Origin: Rhododendron vialii
Taxonomy: Eukaryota > Streptophyta > Magnoliopsida > Ericales > Ericaceae
Assembly (NCBI RefSeq): GCF_030253575.1
Contig: NC_080568.1
Location: forward strand, 7,179,501 to 7,243,500
Direction of reading: 5' to 3'
DNA: 64,000 bases
Numbering within the stretch: position 1 is the first letter of the stretch; the number at the start of each line of letters is the position of its first letter. The position numbers and the translations under genes were made by a program. Positions 12,690 through 24,675 of the stretch are shown here, piece by piece. Under the pieces are notes generated by a model. That model had not been told where the DNA came from, did not search any database, and was given only the letters and a program-made list of their open reading frames with translations.

Positions 12690-14240
12690 CCAACCAAAAG
12701 TGCCCCCACTCAATGTTGAAATTTAAAAAATTTTGACATTTTTTTGGTAATAAGGGTGCAAATCAAATAATGAAATAATAAGCTAGTCTGTGATATTTCA
12801 CCCCTACAAAGTCTTGTTGCAATTGAAACAATAGCACACTAGGTGCAACATGAAAAGAAATTAAGCCTACGGATTGGGAGAGTGTCGCGCCTCTCTGTAG
12901 TTTTGATTAATCTTCACCATTGTGAACTTCTCCATCTAGCACCTTCATTGAGAAATGAAGTTACTCAAAGGACGGTGTGCTATGTTATTGTGATAGCCCA
13001 TCAAACATTGCCCAATGATTCCACTGCAAGAGTCGAACAGGACCAGATCAAATGAGCTTTGTGGCTGAGAGTGTTACTGGGATTGAAGTTGGATTTTCAA
13101 ATGCAGGGCCGATTGTAGGTGGATGGGAAAAAAAGGAGGTTTGGAGGTTTGCAAAGAGGAGAGAGAGGAAACAGGTTTTCGGGTCATTTTGCCCTTGCGA
13201 TCCCTGATAAGTCCTATGTCCTCCTGCTGCTGCTGTGTCGAGCCTATCCACGGCTCCATCATTGTTGATCTAAACCGAGACCATTGGTGGAGGCTCCCAT
13301 CAAACCACCATTTTTTCAAGAGAAGCTCTTGCTGGTTTGTTATTGTAAACGGTGAAGTACCATTCAGTTCCCCAGGCCAAAACATCATCAAAGGTGAAGA
13401 ATCTGGATTCGAGTGGATTATTAACGGGGTTCGAATCAAAGTGGAGTCTATTGCAGCTAACCCAAATACACCAACAACAAGAGGGAAAATGATGGACCAA
13501 GGAACACTGAAAGAATGGAGAGCTTTGGAACATCAATTTGACTTGTATGGACAAATTGGACAAAAAGGCTTGGGGGTGATGTTGCGAGCAAACAGATCGT
13601 GTTTAGTCGCAAAACGATCACAAGAGACTAACCAGATGAAGTGGATGACACGAGGGTTAGCGGGGACTTTCCAAAAGCCATTTCCAATCTTCACAAGGAG
13701 CGGTACTGGACAAATTTTTACTGAGTTCATAACCATGCTTGCTACTGAAAAGACCAGAAGTAGAGTTCCAACAGATGCGATCAGGTTCAGAATTTGACAA
13801 CTTGAAAAAATTCCCTAAAATCATGATTTTAATGTTGGAGGGGAAAGCAAAGGGAGTGTTATCCATTGCCCAGAAGCCCCTGTCCCACAAATCCTGCACT
13901 GCGAAATCGCGATCGCGAATTGTCAAAGGGCCCTCTAATCTATCATATCGTGAAGAGGGCCTTCTCCAAACCAATTATCGAACCAGAAATTTCCGGAGGT
14001 ACCACTACGGACCACAACTCTTGCCCCTTTCATGAAACAAGTCGCTCCCTTTACAAGCACATCTCCATATAATGGTTACTGGCCATGTTGCGACTTTTGC
14101 CCAAAGCGACTCAAGTTCATAGTGTAATCTGCAATTGAGTTTTTCGATAGCCACTTTACTAGCCAAATGCGAACTGCTGATACCCTGGCCCCCGAAAGCC
14201 TTGGGTTTAGTGACCTTATCCCAACTCTAAACGAGAATTG
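12690..14240 (-). mobile_element. LINE (L1-type) 3' fragment, 5'-truncated, degenerate
   Basis: Read on the minus strand from 14240 down, the pieces follow the C-terminal half of a plant LINE ORF2. They are the PKAFGGQGIS...ESLWAKV block after the RT palm (about 14230-14110), the GNFWFDNWFGEGPL segment (about 14020-13970), the DRICWNSTSGLFSSKHGYEL zinc-finger lead-in (about 13800), the zf-RVT segment HFIWLVSCDRFATKHDLF with CPIC (about 13650-13570), and an RNase H-like INNDGA...GG-IRD-KG segment (about 13280-13190). Stops and frameshifts separate them. The upstream palm, endonuclease and ORF1 are missing, the usual result of aborted target-primed insertion. The 3' limit near 12690 is approximate. 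Confidence 0.75.
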
Positions 14241-14600
14241 CTATTTGACATCGCTCTCATTTGACTTTAAGATTCATTCTAATAACCAAACGCAGTGGAA
14301 TTTATTTTCAAAAAAAACACACGACCGAATTTATTTACCAGTAAGTACCCAGTTCTGCAGCAACATTACGAAATACAAAGGAATGAAGGATTACAAAGTA
14401 CCTTGCCTTGCCTAGGAAAAAGTCCTAGCTACAAGCATTACCTTAACCTAAGGATATCTAATTTGCAACTTGTTCCAGCCATTTCTTAAAGGTATGAGTT
14501 AGATCAAAAAAATGAACACAGCACTGGGTCACAAGCCCTCGAAATAACAAAGACACCAAAAACAGTTACAAATAGGACCAATTACTGAATTACAAACTCA
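14240..14600. other. Intergenic stretch
   Basis: No gene or element recognised. From about 14520 it begins to resemble the 3' flank of the other GST copies. Confidence 0.4.
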
Positions 14601-14722
14601 GGCCCAGTTTTGGTAAGAGAAATAAGTACTTATTTTTTTAGTTAAATGAGATGTATAGTGGGAGAATGACCTGTCTCGTAAAGCTTAAAAAATACTCATA
14701 AGAACCTTAGTGGAACAGGGCC
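14601..14722. mobile_element. MITE (family C), GGCCC...GGGCC ends
   Basis: 122-bp element with imperfect inverted ends (GGCCCAGTTTTGGTAAG / TAGTGGAACAGGGCC) and the internal GACCTGTCTCGTAAA block, inserted in the 3' flank of GST copy 2. The matching flank of copies 1 and 3 lacks it. A second copy lies at 33555-33698 and a fragment near 32540-32662. Confidence 0.75.
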
Positions 14723-14839
14723 TGAGAAGAAAAAACAAACCAAAATTTAAAAAAAAAAAAAATAGACCATCTTGAGCAATCTAAACAGCCCAAATTATTG
14801 ACATTATTTACAACCGAATTGGACAACGCAATTGGAAAA

Positions 14840-16290
14840 TTACTGGGCTTTAGCTCTAGCAGCTAATATCTTGATAAGCTCCACAAGCTTCTCTGTTTCC
14901 GGAAAAACATCCTTCGCAGCTACATTTGAACCAAACCTATGAGCCCATCCGAATAGACCGGGTGTCTTGGATTCGTCCAGGATCTTTATATTGGTCAACT
15001 TCTCCGCTACTCTTAGCCACCCCAAAAAGCCCCCGAAGGCTATGTCAAGGTATCCGATGGTGTCACCACCAAAAAAGGCCTTTCCCTTGCCACATTTCGC
15101 GAAAGCATCCTCCAACGGCATGATCACTTCCATAACTTGCTCTAGTGCGGCCACTTTTGCCTCCTCTCCCTCTGCATTTCGCAGCCCCCTCAATGTCGGC
15201 CACAACTGCACAATCATGTACATTACATTCATACAATCAGGTGCGTTTTCGCTAACCAATAAGTTATGGACAACTTCTTGTTGTCCAAAAATGTCAAGTT
15301 GTTTTCACTAACCTATAAATTGTAGATTATGTACGGGTGAAAGGAAAAAATAGAGAGGAAAAATTCGGGGGGCAATGAAGAGCAAGAAGTTATGGGATTG
15401 TGTGAACAACGTTACAACATGCAATAACTTGTAGTTCAAAATTTTTAGTGCAAACGCCACAATGGATGCTTTATGAAATTTCCTTTTGAAAACATAATTT
15501 TTTTTCATAGAGAAAAATCATTTGCCGCTTCTTATAAGTACAAAACTGAAGACTCTGTATTTTGCGAACTGATCATATTCATACATGCCATTCAAGTGTT
15601 TCAATTGCCATGTGAGCAATCTTCCTACTAGGGTAGGAAGCCTTCAAAATTAAGTCCACTCTTTGAATTGCACGGCCCAGATTCACCCACGTTATAAACA
15701 GTTCGTTTACAGGCTCCGTGAATAAGTTTGTCTCAAGCCAAAAAGCGATAGGAATCCAGTTTTTAGCTACAAATATTTTTTTTTCTTTTTTTGTCAAATG
15801 GAGTGCACGCTCGGATATTCGACTCTCAATGCAAACGAAAATTCTTAAGGAATACTTGAAGATTACGCGATCATAAACTTCAAGGCTCCAGTATTAGTAA
15901 TTGATTGAGCATTAATTGAACTACACATAATATAGTATCAAAAGTCAAACCAGAAGCATACCTTATCATCAACATAAGCAGCCCAGAATAGGTCCATGGC
16001 CCGGTCGTACGGATCCGAAGGGAGAATACCTGGGCTATCGGTCCACACCTCGTGAATATACCGCACAATATGAGAGACTCGCAAATGGGTTTTCCCCCAT
16101 GGATCATAACAGGGATCTTCTAGTAAACCGGGTTCGATTTCTGTAACAACTCACTCTTGACAAAATTTGGGGACGTGAATTTCTCCTCGAGGAACTCGTA
16201 GTCGACGGATTTCAAGTTCAGGGCTATCTAAACCCGGTTCACGAACGGACTCGATGGCGTGCCGATAACCTTTACGTCGCTCGGTGCCAT
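14840..16290 (-). pseudogene. Tau-class glutathione S-transferase pseudogene, copy 2
   Basis: Exon 1 is 15962-16290 (ATG at 16290, minus), the intron 15206-15961, exon 2 14840-15205. Exon 1 keeps the MAPSDVKV start and the SSPF active-site region, but codon 21 is TAG where the live copy has CAG. A second TAG falls in the NPVY*K position, and a 1-bp deletion just after the CESL motif shifts the frame. Exon 2 is completely open for 121 codons and ends in ARAKAQ like the live copy, with FFGGDTIGYLDIA intact. A MITE lies in its 3' flank, and another at 16453-16615 cuts its upstream flank where the as-1 pair should be. Confidence 0.9.
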
Positions 16291-16452
16291 TGATGTGGGT
16301 AGTGAAGTAAAATAAGAGAGGTCTGTTTGTAAACAGAATAGGTTGTTTGGGAGTGGGTTATGAATTGATAGAAAAGGGAGGGATTGTTATTTATAGTAGG
16401 GTTTTCGCTTGCTGAAGAAGAAAGGCTTTTGTTGACCTGTTGCCTTTGCAGA

Positions 16453-16615
16453 AATGCTAGAGACAAAGAAAATTTACCCCGAAACTATCCCGAAAAGATC
16501 AACTAGTGGTTGAGATTCACTTTGATGTGTGTGACACAATCATCAAAGTGATTCTCAACCATTGATTGTTGTTTTCGGGGTACTTTCGGAGTAAGTTTTC
16601 TTTGTACCTAGCATT
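16453..16615. mobile_element. Long-hairpin MITE (family A), copy 1
   Basis: 163 bp, almost wholly palindromic. The ends AATGCTAG / CTAGCATT are followed inward by ACAAAGAAAA-type arms and long complementary arms, meeting near the GTGTGACACAATC centre. RNA from it would fold into a single long hairpin. It sits immediately upstream of GST pseudogene copy 2. Confidence 0.85.
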
Positions 16616-16689
16616 CCCCTTCACATAATGGACCTAAGACTAATTTTCTACAATAAATATTTGATCTTTATGTATTTATCATTAAAAAA

Positions 16690-17860
16690 TTAAATTAGCA
16701 TACTACTTATATGGAAACTTGTGGTTATGTATTGATTTATGTTCAATCTGATAAATTAGCCAAATCAACAAATACACAATGCGCGAAGACCAACTAAGAA
16801 AAGAAATGAAGAATGCAACGCACATTTTTTTTTTTACGGGGTTTCCCAATTGTATAGTTCAACATATTTATGGCGCAGCCTATAAAAAAAAAAAAAGAAG
16901 ACATATTCATGACGCAAATCAGTGTTCACTATATCAATGAAGATAATACAAGTAATATCGACGGCTATGTATATCAACCATGGACAATGATTTTTGCACT
17001 TCCTTTTTTGATTATGGCATTCATTTTCTTGTCTTTTAGTGAAGTTTTTGTGTGTAAAAGACAAGAAAATGAGTGTCATAATAAATAAAAAAGGAGTGTA
17101 GAAATCATTTCCCACTATACACACACATCTCTTCAATTAAGAATTTCAGGGTAACATGACAAATGTTTTCGACATAATACTCCATTTCTTATCATAAAAG
17201 TAGAATCAAGAACCCAAGGGGTTGGCCAGAGTGGTATTGGGATGAGACTTAGGAGTTTGCTCATTTCTAGAATTCTAGGTTCCGTTCAGCTGTTGGAAAT
17301 ATTGTGTGAGAAAGTTCCCAGAAAAAGTGAATTAACGAAAAATAAAATTTATTTTCTTGTGTGTGTTCTCTTGACAAGTAATTTTGCAGGAAAACAAGAA
17401 TTTTTTTCTTTTGACAAAACCTATTTTGCAGGAAAAATATTTCCACTGGAACAGTTCAAGCCAGTGACAACTTTTCTAATAAGTAAACACACATAAAGTT
17501 ACAAGAAAGTTGATTTTTCTATCCATTCCATGCAAATGGACAAAATACTAATGTTTCAAGTTTGATTCTTCTTGTTAACAATTTTTTTTCGACCGCCTTA
17601 CCCATACGCGTTAACATGTGAAAGACTTTAAAAATTAGCCCGAAGTGCGCACAAGCTGACCATAAAACACCGTCCATCACCGGGAAGAAAAAGGAGAAGG
17701 TAGAATTGAAAAATAGTACTCTACTTCAAAAGGTTAGCTGGACGATCCAGTCCCATTCCTCCCTCTTCCATTCCAAAAACAGCCTGACGCATTCAATGAC
17801 GCAGCGAACTCGCCCCCCAGCTACTCCTTCCAATAGAAGCTTCTACTAGAAAATTGAAAA
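16690..17860. repeat. Right arm of inverted duplication of a GST 5' flank
   Basis: Reverse-complement partner of 410-1760. It lacks the hAT MITE present in the left arm and so preserves the empty site near 17430. It holds an intact as-1-type pair at 17785-17801. The small open frames within it have no family resemblance. Confidence 0.75.
17785..17801 (+). promoter_or_regulatory. Orphan as-1/ocs-type element
   Basis: TGACG at 17785 and TGACG at 17797 are exactly 12 bp apart, the spacing of as-1 elements bound by TGA-class bZIP factors. It is embedded in a displaced GST promoter flank with no GST gene next to it in the matching orientation. Confidence 0.6.
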
Positions 17861-17892
17861 TTGCTCCTCTGTAGCACTACCAAAGCCAACGG

Positions 17893-17985
17893 GAAATGCT
17901 AGGTACAAAGAAAACGTATTCCGAAAGTATTATGAAAACAACAATTAATGGTTGGAAATATCCTTTGGGTAAAAATGAGTTGTCA
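17893..17985. mobile_element. Family A MITE, diverged fragment
   Basis: Begins GGAAATGCTAGGTACAAAG and continues through a CCGAAAGTA / AACAACAATTAATGGTTG stretch matching one arm of the 16453-16615 element. The other arm is not found. Confidence 0.55.
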
Positions 17986-18484
17986 AATTTTGATTGGAGG
18001 ATGGGGAAATTTTTTTTTTTTTCTATTTTCTATTTCTTTTTTTCTTCTCTTCAGCCAAAAGTACGAAATGGAAAAAGGGAGAAGAAATGGTTTTGGGTTG
18101 GCAAAATGATCCGGTGCAACACATGCACACTCGCTGGATACGCACTCGCGCACAATCGATTACGGAAATAAAATTGGTGTGACAACATAAATAATTTTTC
18201 GTATTAAATAAACTAAAAAAGCAAAAATAATATTTTTGTTTTGATAATTATTATTTACTAAAAATACCGGGTCTTTACAACTGAGCACATGCAATGGAAC
18301 CGTTCCGTGAAATGATTTGACCTATGGACGTGGGTGTGGTAAACGTCATAATGCCAGAGGGTAAATATTTGATCGAGTATCAATAAATAGAGAGAGATTT
18401 AGTGATACGTCCACTATAGATATTTCATAAGTATACAAGTTTACCTAATAGTTTTGTAAAGTCATAAATTTACACAACTTAAAC

Positions 18485-18715
18485 TTTAGGGTACCCTATG
18501 AACGTGTCTAAAATCCTAAACTCTATAAAAATGCATAAACCACCAAAACCCTATAATAGGAAAATGCACCATAAAACAATCAAAAAGTGTCTAAACCCTA
18601 GGGTAATCTACGTTAGGGTACCATATCCTATAATAAAAAAATGCACCCTAAAATCTTATGAAATGCCTAAACTCTGGGGTACCCTACCCTACCCTACTCT
18701 ACGGTATCCTAAAAT
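18485..18715. repeat. Degenerate CCCTA-rich stretch
   Basis: Repeated AAACCCTA, CCCTAGGGTA and GGTACCCTACCCTACCC motifs, densest at about 18675-18700. It is telomere-like in composition but the unit is mostly CCCTA rather than CCCTAAA. Confidence 0.5.
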
Positions 18716-18777
18716 GGACTTGAGACCTTACAAAATTAATAGGTGAACTTGTGGGCTTATGAAATTCACATAACAGA

Positions 18778-18940
18778 AATACTAGAGACAAAGAAAATTT
18801 ACCTCGAAACTATCCCGAAAAGATCAACTAGTGGTCGAGATTCACTTTGATATGTGTGACACAATCATCAAAGTGATTCTCAACCATTGATTGCTATTTT
18901 CGGGGTACTTTCGGAGTAAGTTTTCTTTGTATTTAGCATT
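18778..18940. mobile_element. Long-hairpin MITE (family A), copy 2
   Basis: 163 bp, the same length as the copy at 16453-16615 and differing from it at only a few positions, in the same orientation. It shows the same near-complete palindrome. The closeness of the two copies suggests recent movement or local duplication. Confidence 0.85.
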
Positions 18941-18985
18941 CCCCCTCATTTTTTCCATTTCTTGTTCCCCAGCATCAATATGCAC

Positions 18986-18987
<2 letters not shown>

Positions 18988-19016
<29 letters not shown>

Positions 19017-19017
19017 C
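18988..19017. repeat. GA microsatellite
   Basis: (GA)n run within the LTR-like stretch, next to the CCACC-rich block. Confidence 0.8.
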
Positions 19018-20904
19018 AGCGTGAGAGGAGAGAGGTGGCAGCCATACCTCCGACCGGCCGTCCCCACCACCGGAGCAGCATCACCTCCTGCCGCCATCAC
19101 CCCCAACCGAGCCCACCTCTAGCCGAGCTCCATCCACCGATCCTCCAACCGCCGCTCGTCCTCTCGCCATCACCGCCAAGCTCTCATCATCACCACCACC
19201 GTGCACCTCTCACCACCGTAGCCACCTCCTCCTCCTCACAGCCGGGTCACCACAGCCGTAGCACCATCACCAACTACCAAGCTCCGCGGCCACCCCGACT
19301 CGCCACCGAAACCTCTTCGAAAAACCTTTTGTAGGACGAGAGGTAGTCCGAACTCACCTCCCAAAATATATATTATGTTCCGTATTGATTGTTTCGTGTT
19401 TCGGTATGAAAATAATCCAACCCGACGTCGCCAATCGTAATCCGGCCGAAACAGACTGAAAATGGAACCCACTGTTTTCAGTAAAACAGCCACTGCAAAG
19501 TTCTGAAATTATTTTAGTATATTACAATTCACCCCTCGTGATTTAAAAGAGCTTATAAATTTGACTCTTGAGTAGTAAACATTAATATTAAATTTCGAGG
19601 TTAATTAGTTTTCGATTCGGTCCTAATCCCGTTAACACCCCGCGACGATTAAGAGTAAACGTAAACTTTAGCTTTGAAAAAGAAAAGAGAAAATAATAAG
19701 GATCACTTAATTTATGTTAATCACATGATTAATTATATGGCATGACTAATTTTATCGCATGATTTGTTTTTATCGTGCGATTAAATGTTGTTAGCATGTT
19801 TTGTTGAAATGTCGTAATAATGTGGAGATCGAAACCTGTTAAATGCAAGTATTAGTTTAAGAGACGACTGGTGTTAGGTCGATTACTATGTTTAAGTGAT
19901 AGTCGGTAATGAAAGGTGAACATGGTTATTAGTCCTTGTGAAGCATAATTTATGTTGTTCCTTGCTTAATTCCTGTTAAGTATGGACGTGCATGATTTCG
20001 AAAACCTAGAATGGACATTAGAACCCGGGGTGGTATACGATTAGAGGATCATGTAGACGCTAATAAGTAAAGGATAAACCGGAAAGTGCAATAATTATGA
20101 TTTTAAGATGGGTGCTAACAGGGGCCCAGTCTTGCGTTAATGGGTGCTAACAGGGGCCCAGGTTGTTTGAGAAACGTAACCCTAGGTCGGGCACAGTGAT
20201 GATTGACTGCGAGAATAGGTTTGGTTCCTTCCTTGCGTGGTTGCGTCGACTGTAGATCTGAGTAAATAATTTGGTAGCTATCAGCGGGACACGGCAAGGA
20301 GCAGTCTGAATCACACTAGGTTGCCTTACGCTAGAGGTTGAGGGTAGGACGGATCTCGAGGTGGAGATCCTAGACTTTCATATAAGTTAAAGGATAGTAA
20401 TGAAATCAAACACTGTTATTTGCATTGCACTCTTTATCTTGTTGTGTGTAAATTATGGGTTTGGGTGGGTTTTGGCTACTGAGCGTCATCGCTCACGGTA
20501 CTATATTGCCCTGGTAACTCGAACGCCAGGTATTGAAGATGGAACAGAAGGGCCGTAGGTAAAGAATGATTTGACGACGACCAATGAAGAGAATGTCAAC
20601 TCTGAATTCCGTACTTTAGTTGCTCTGACTAATTTAAATCGACCTTAATTTGAGAGCTTTCTGATTTATTGGGAATTGTAATATTTTGACAATATCAAAG
20701 ACTTAAATTACATTCGATATTGTTGTAATATGGTGACCAGGCTTTTGGATCAATGACGTAACAAATCTATAGATTTCTCTTGGGAAAATTGTCTTTGGAA
20801 ATTTTAAAGCCTGGAACAAGAAAAATATTATTGAAAATCTCTTTTCAATATTTTTTTAATGTCTTCAAATTTTTGGGGCGTTACATCAGTAATCAATAAG
20901 TTGT

Positions 20905-21255
20905 CAACTACAACTTTTTTCTTTTGTTATTATTAAAAAAATTGCATTTTTTACTTTTGATGCCAAATTTTTACGTACTATTGGTTCATCTCGATGAGAG
21001 GAACTGAAAAAGTAAAAAAATGACTTTTATACAAGTATTTCTGGAAATATCTAAGAAAAAATTCCAAAAAGTTAGCTTTGGGCTTTGGCCTTTTTCTTAT
21101 ATATTTTTCCAAAAAAATGGGTAAAAGTCAAATTTTTTTTTTTTACTTTTCTGATTCCTTTCACCGAGACGAATCAACAGTATATAAAATTTTGGAGCGA
21201 AACTAACAAATGTAAAAAAAAAAATTTGAATAAAGACCAGAAAAAAAATTGTAGT
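20905..21255. mobile_element. AT-rich hairpin MITE (family B), copy 1
   Basis: Two arms in inverted orientation around a centre near 21065. Each arm has the GATTCCTTTC / GAGGAACTGAAAAAGTAA block and the GAGACGAATCAA / TTGGTTCATCTCG block. The same layout, in better condition, is at 35255-35575. There is no coding capacity. Confidence 0.6.
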
Positions 21256-21267
21256 CCACAACTTATA

Positions 21268-21538
21268 CTCCCTCCGTCCCTTATTTATAGTCCGGTATTC
21301 CATTTTGGGCTGTCCCTTAATAAGTGTCCATTTTGTAAAGTTAGTGGGTAAAAGTTGATGAATTGTCTATTTTGTCTCTAAAAGTTGATTCCATTTTAAA
21401 AAGTAAGTGAGTAAAAGTGTAATAATGATGGGTAAGTAGGGAAAGTGGAGGAAAAAGTTGATGTGAAAGGTATAATGATGATGTCTTTTTAATAAGTTGG
21501 AATTACGAAGCAGGACACTTAAAAAGGGACGGAAGGAG
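21268..21538. mobile_element. Stowaway-type MITE
   Basis: Ends CTCCCTCCGTCCC and GGGACGGAAGGAG are the hallmark of mariner-derived Stowaway elements, and a TA flanks each side (21266-21267 and 21539-21540), matching the 2-bp target. Length is 271 bp. Confidence 0.85.
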
Positions 21539-21847
21539 TAATTAATAAGGCCTTATAATTCCTACCAACTTCTCCAATTTCTGGTACTTAACGACATAAC
21601 GTCTGTTTCCGCATCATTGTATCAATCAAACAGCAGAACGACAAAAGCAATAAGAAGACTGACAATAGCAACTCCAAAAAAAAATTTGCTACAAACAAGA
21701 CCAATTATTGTATTACAAAACTCTGAAGAAAAAAGAAACCAAAATTGGAAACAAAATTACCAAAAAAAAAAAAAAAAATTACAGAGACCATCCAGAGCAA
21801 TCTAAGCAGCCCAGATTATTGACTTGGTGACAACCGAATTGGGGAAA

Positions 21848-23245
<1,398 letters not shown>

Positions 23246-23289
23246 AGGGTTTTGGATTGCTGAAGAAGAAAGCTTTTGTTTACCCGTGG

Positions 23290-23361
23290 CGTCATTGAAT
23301 GCGTCAGGCTATTTTTGAAGAAGAAGGCTTTTGTTGACCCGTGGCGTCATTGAATGCGTCA
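23290..23361 (-). promoter_or_regulatory. Two tandem as-1/ocs-type elements of the GSTU promoter
   Basis: On the minus strand, paired TGACG motifs with 12 bp from start to start occur at 23290-23306 and again at 23345-23361. The two pairs are 55 bp apart because a segment of about 55 bp (from 23263 and from 23317) is tandemly duplicated. TGACG pairs at this spacing are the binding site of TGA bZIP factors in known inducible plant GST promoters. The nearer pair is about 45 bp upstream of the TATA box. Function here is inferred from spacing and context. Confidence 0.7.
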
Positions 23362-23563
23362 TTGAATAACTTTCAACTCTCGGCACAGTTTTTAATAAAT
23401 TTTTCTCTCTATCTCTCTCTACTCATTACCACTCAAACTCTCAAAAATAACTTTCTAAAAACTCAACCAAACAAAGTATCACCGAGAGTTAAAAGTTATT
23501 CTCAAAAAGGGCAATCAAACACAGCGAGAGTTTTTTTGGATAGAGTATTCTTTTTCGATTCTA

Positions 23564-23616
23564 CCTCCTCCTCCTCCTCCTCCTCCTTCTTCTTCTTCTT
23601 CTTCTTCTTCTTCTTC
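23564..23616. repeat. CTC/CTT microsatellite
   Basis: (CTC)n followed by (CTT)n in the upstream flank of the live GST. The equivalent site of copy 1 (about 3350-3380) has only a short version. Confidence 0.85.
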
Positions 23617-23849
23617 CGGTAGTGTAGAGTATTTTGGGTTCACTTGCATGCACTTCGGACTAATATCTAAAGCACCTCTCAAAGCCGTTTCGCATGGGGT
23701 GAGACAGCCCCAAGAATTACTGACAAGAAGAACCAAACCTAAGACTCTCAAAATGAACAAATTTCTAAATCTCAGTCCAAAACCACTTTGGCCAAAAACA
23801 AACAGGGTTTCTGATAAGAAATGCCGTATTATATCGAAAACATGAATCA

Positions 23850-24390
23850 TGTTACTATGAAATCCTACGGTCAAACAAGACGACGATAAAAGCAAAACGA
23901 GACCTTCAACTATGAGAGAATATGGCAAAGTGGTGCTTGATAAATTGAAACTTCAAATTATGTGGTAGTAGCAGCAAATCCCTGCATAAATGCACAAAAG
24001 AAACAGTATAATATATTTGTTAGAAGTGACAATTTCAACCCATATTTTTTAACCCGTCCAAATCCATCCATTTATAACCCAATCCAACCCGCTCAAATTA
24101 TATAATGGGTTGATATGGGTTCAGATATGAGTTGAACCCATATCAACCCATATTTATATGGGTTTAGGTGGGTTGAAAATGGATTCAATATGGATTGAAA
24201 GAAAAAGATTCATGCTGGCCTGTTTTTTTAATTGCTCCTGCCTTTAGTCCAAAACTTTTTTTAATTGCTCCCATCTGTTTTTTTTCCTCGATCGCTGAAA
24301 ATTGGATTTGCTTGGGTGTGTTGTTTTGTCATGTCCTACCAGGAGAAGAATGCACAATTTCCGTACGGCAAAACCCACCAAATCGTTGGC
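23850..24390. other. Intergenic, with AACCCAT-rich palindrome
   Basis: No gene. Near 24040-24190 there are repeated AACCCAT/ATGGGTT words, including inverted arms at about 24107-24123 and 24132-24149 (GGGTTGATATGGGTTCA and its complement). It resembles the end of a small hAT-like element but no boundaries can be set. Confidence 0.4.
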
Positions 24391-24675
24391 CTGTTTGGAT
24401 GGAGTAAAAAGGAGAGGGGAAAAATATGAGGGGTATATAGAGAGGGGTCTACTCCTTTTCCCCCGTTTGGCAATCCAATTTTGTCCCCTGTTATTTTTTA
24501 CCCCTTCTTCGTTTTCACCAGTTTAAGGGATTGTCCAGAATTAATTTTGGGCTCCTCTTGAGGTCTCCAAAAATAATTCGGCTGTGGAGGGGTATTTTGT
24601 GGATGAAAATACCCCTCGTTATCCCCTTGCCCCTTCCACCATTCAACCAATTTCTACTCTTCATTCTACCCAGAA

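Larger units (their letters stand above)
18178..20885 (+). mobile_element. Possible solo LTR or LTR fragment of a Ty3 element
   Basis: The stretch ends in TTTTGGGGCGTTACA, a terminus seen in several plant Ty3 LTRs, and could start at TGTGACAAC near 18178. It holds a GA microsatellite and a CCACC-rich low-complexity block (about 19020-19300), both common inside such LTRs. The 147-codon frame over that block is low complexity and not called as a gene. No target duplication is visible and no second copy is present, so the limits are tentative. A family A MITE is nested at 18778-18940. Confidence 0.35.

Noticed and set aside
18891..19334. 147-codon frame rich in Glu/Arg then Pro/His/Ser
   Set aside because: It reads through a family A MITE, a GA microsatellite and a CCACC-rich block; low complexity without family match.
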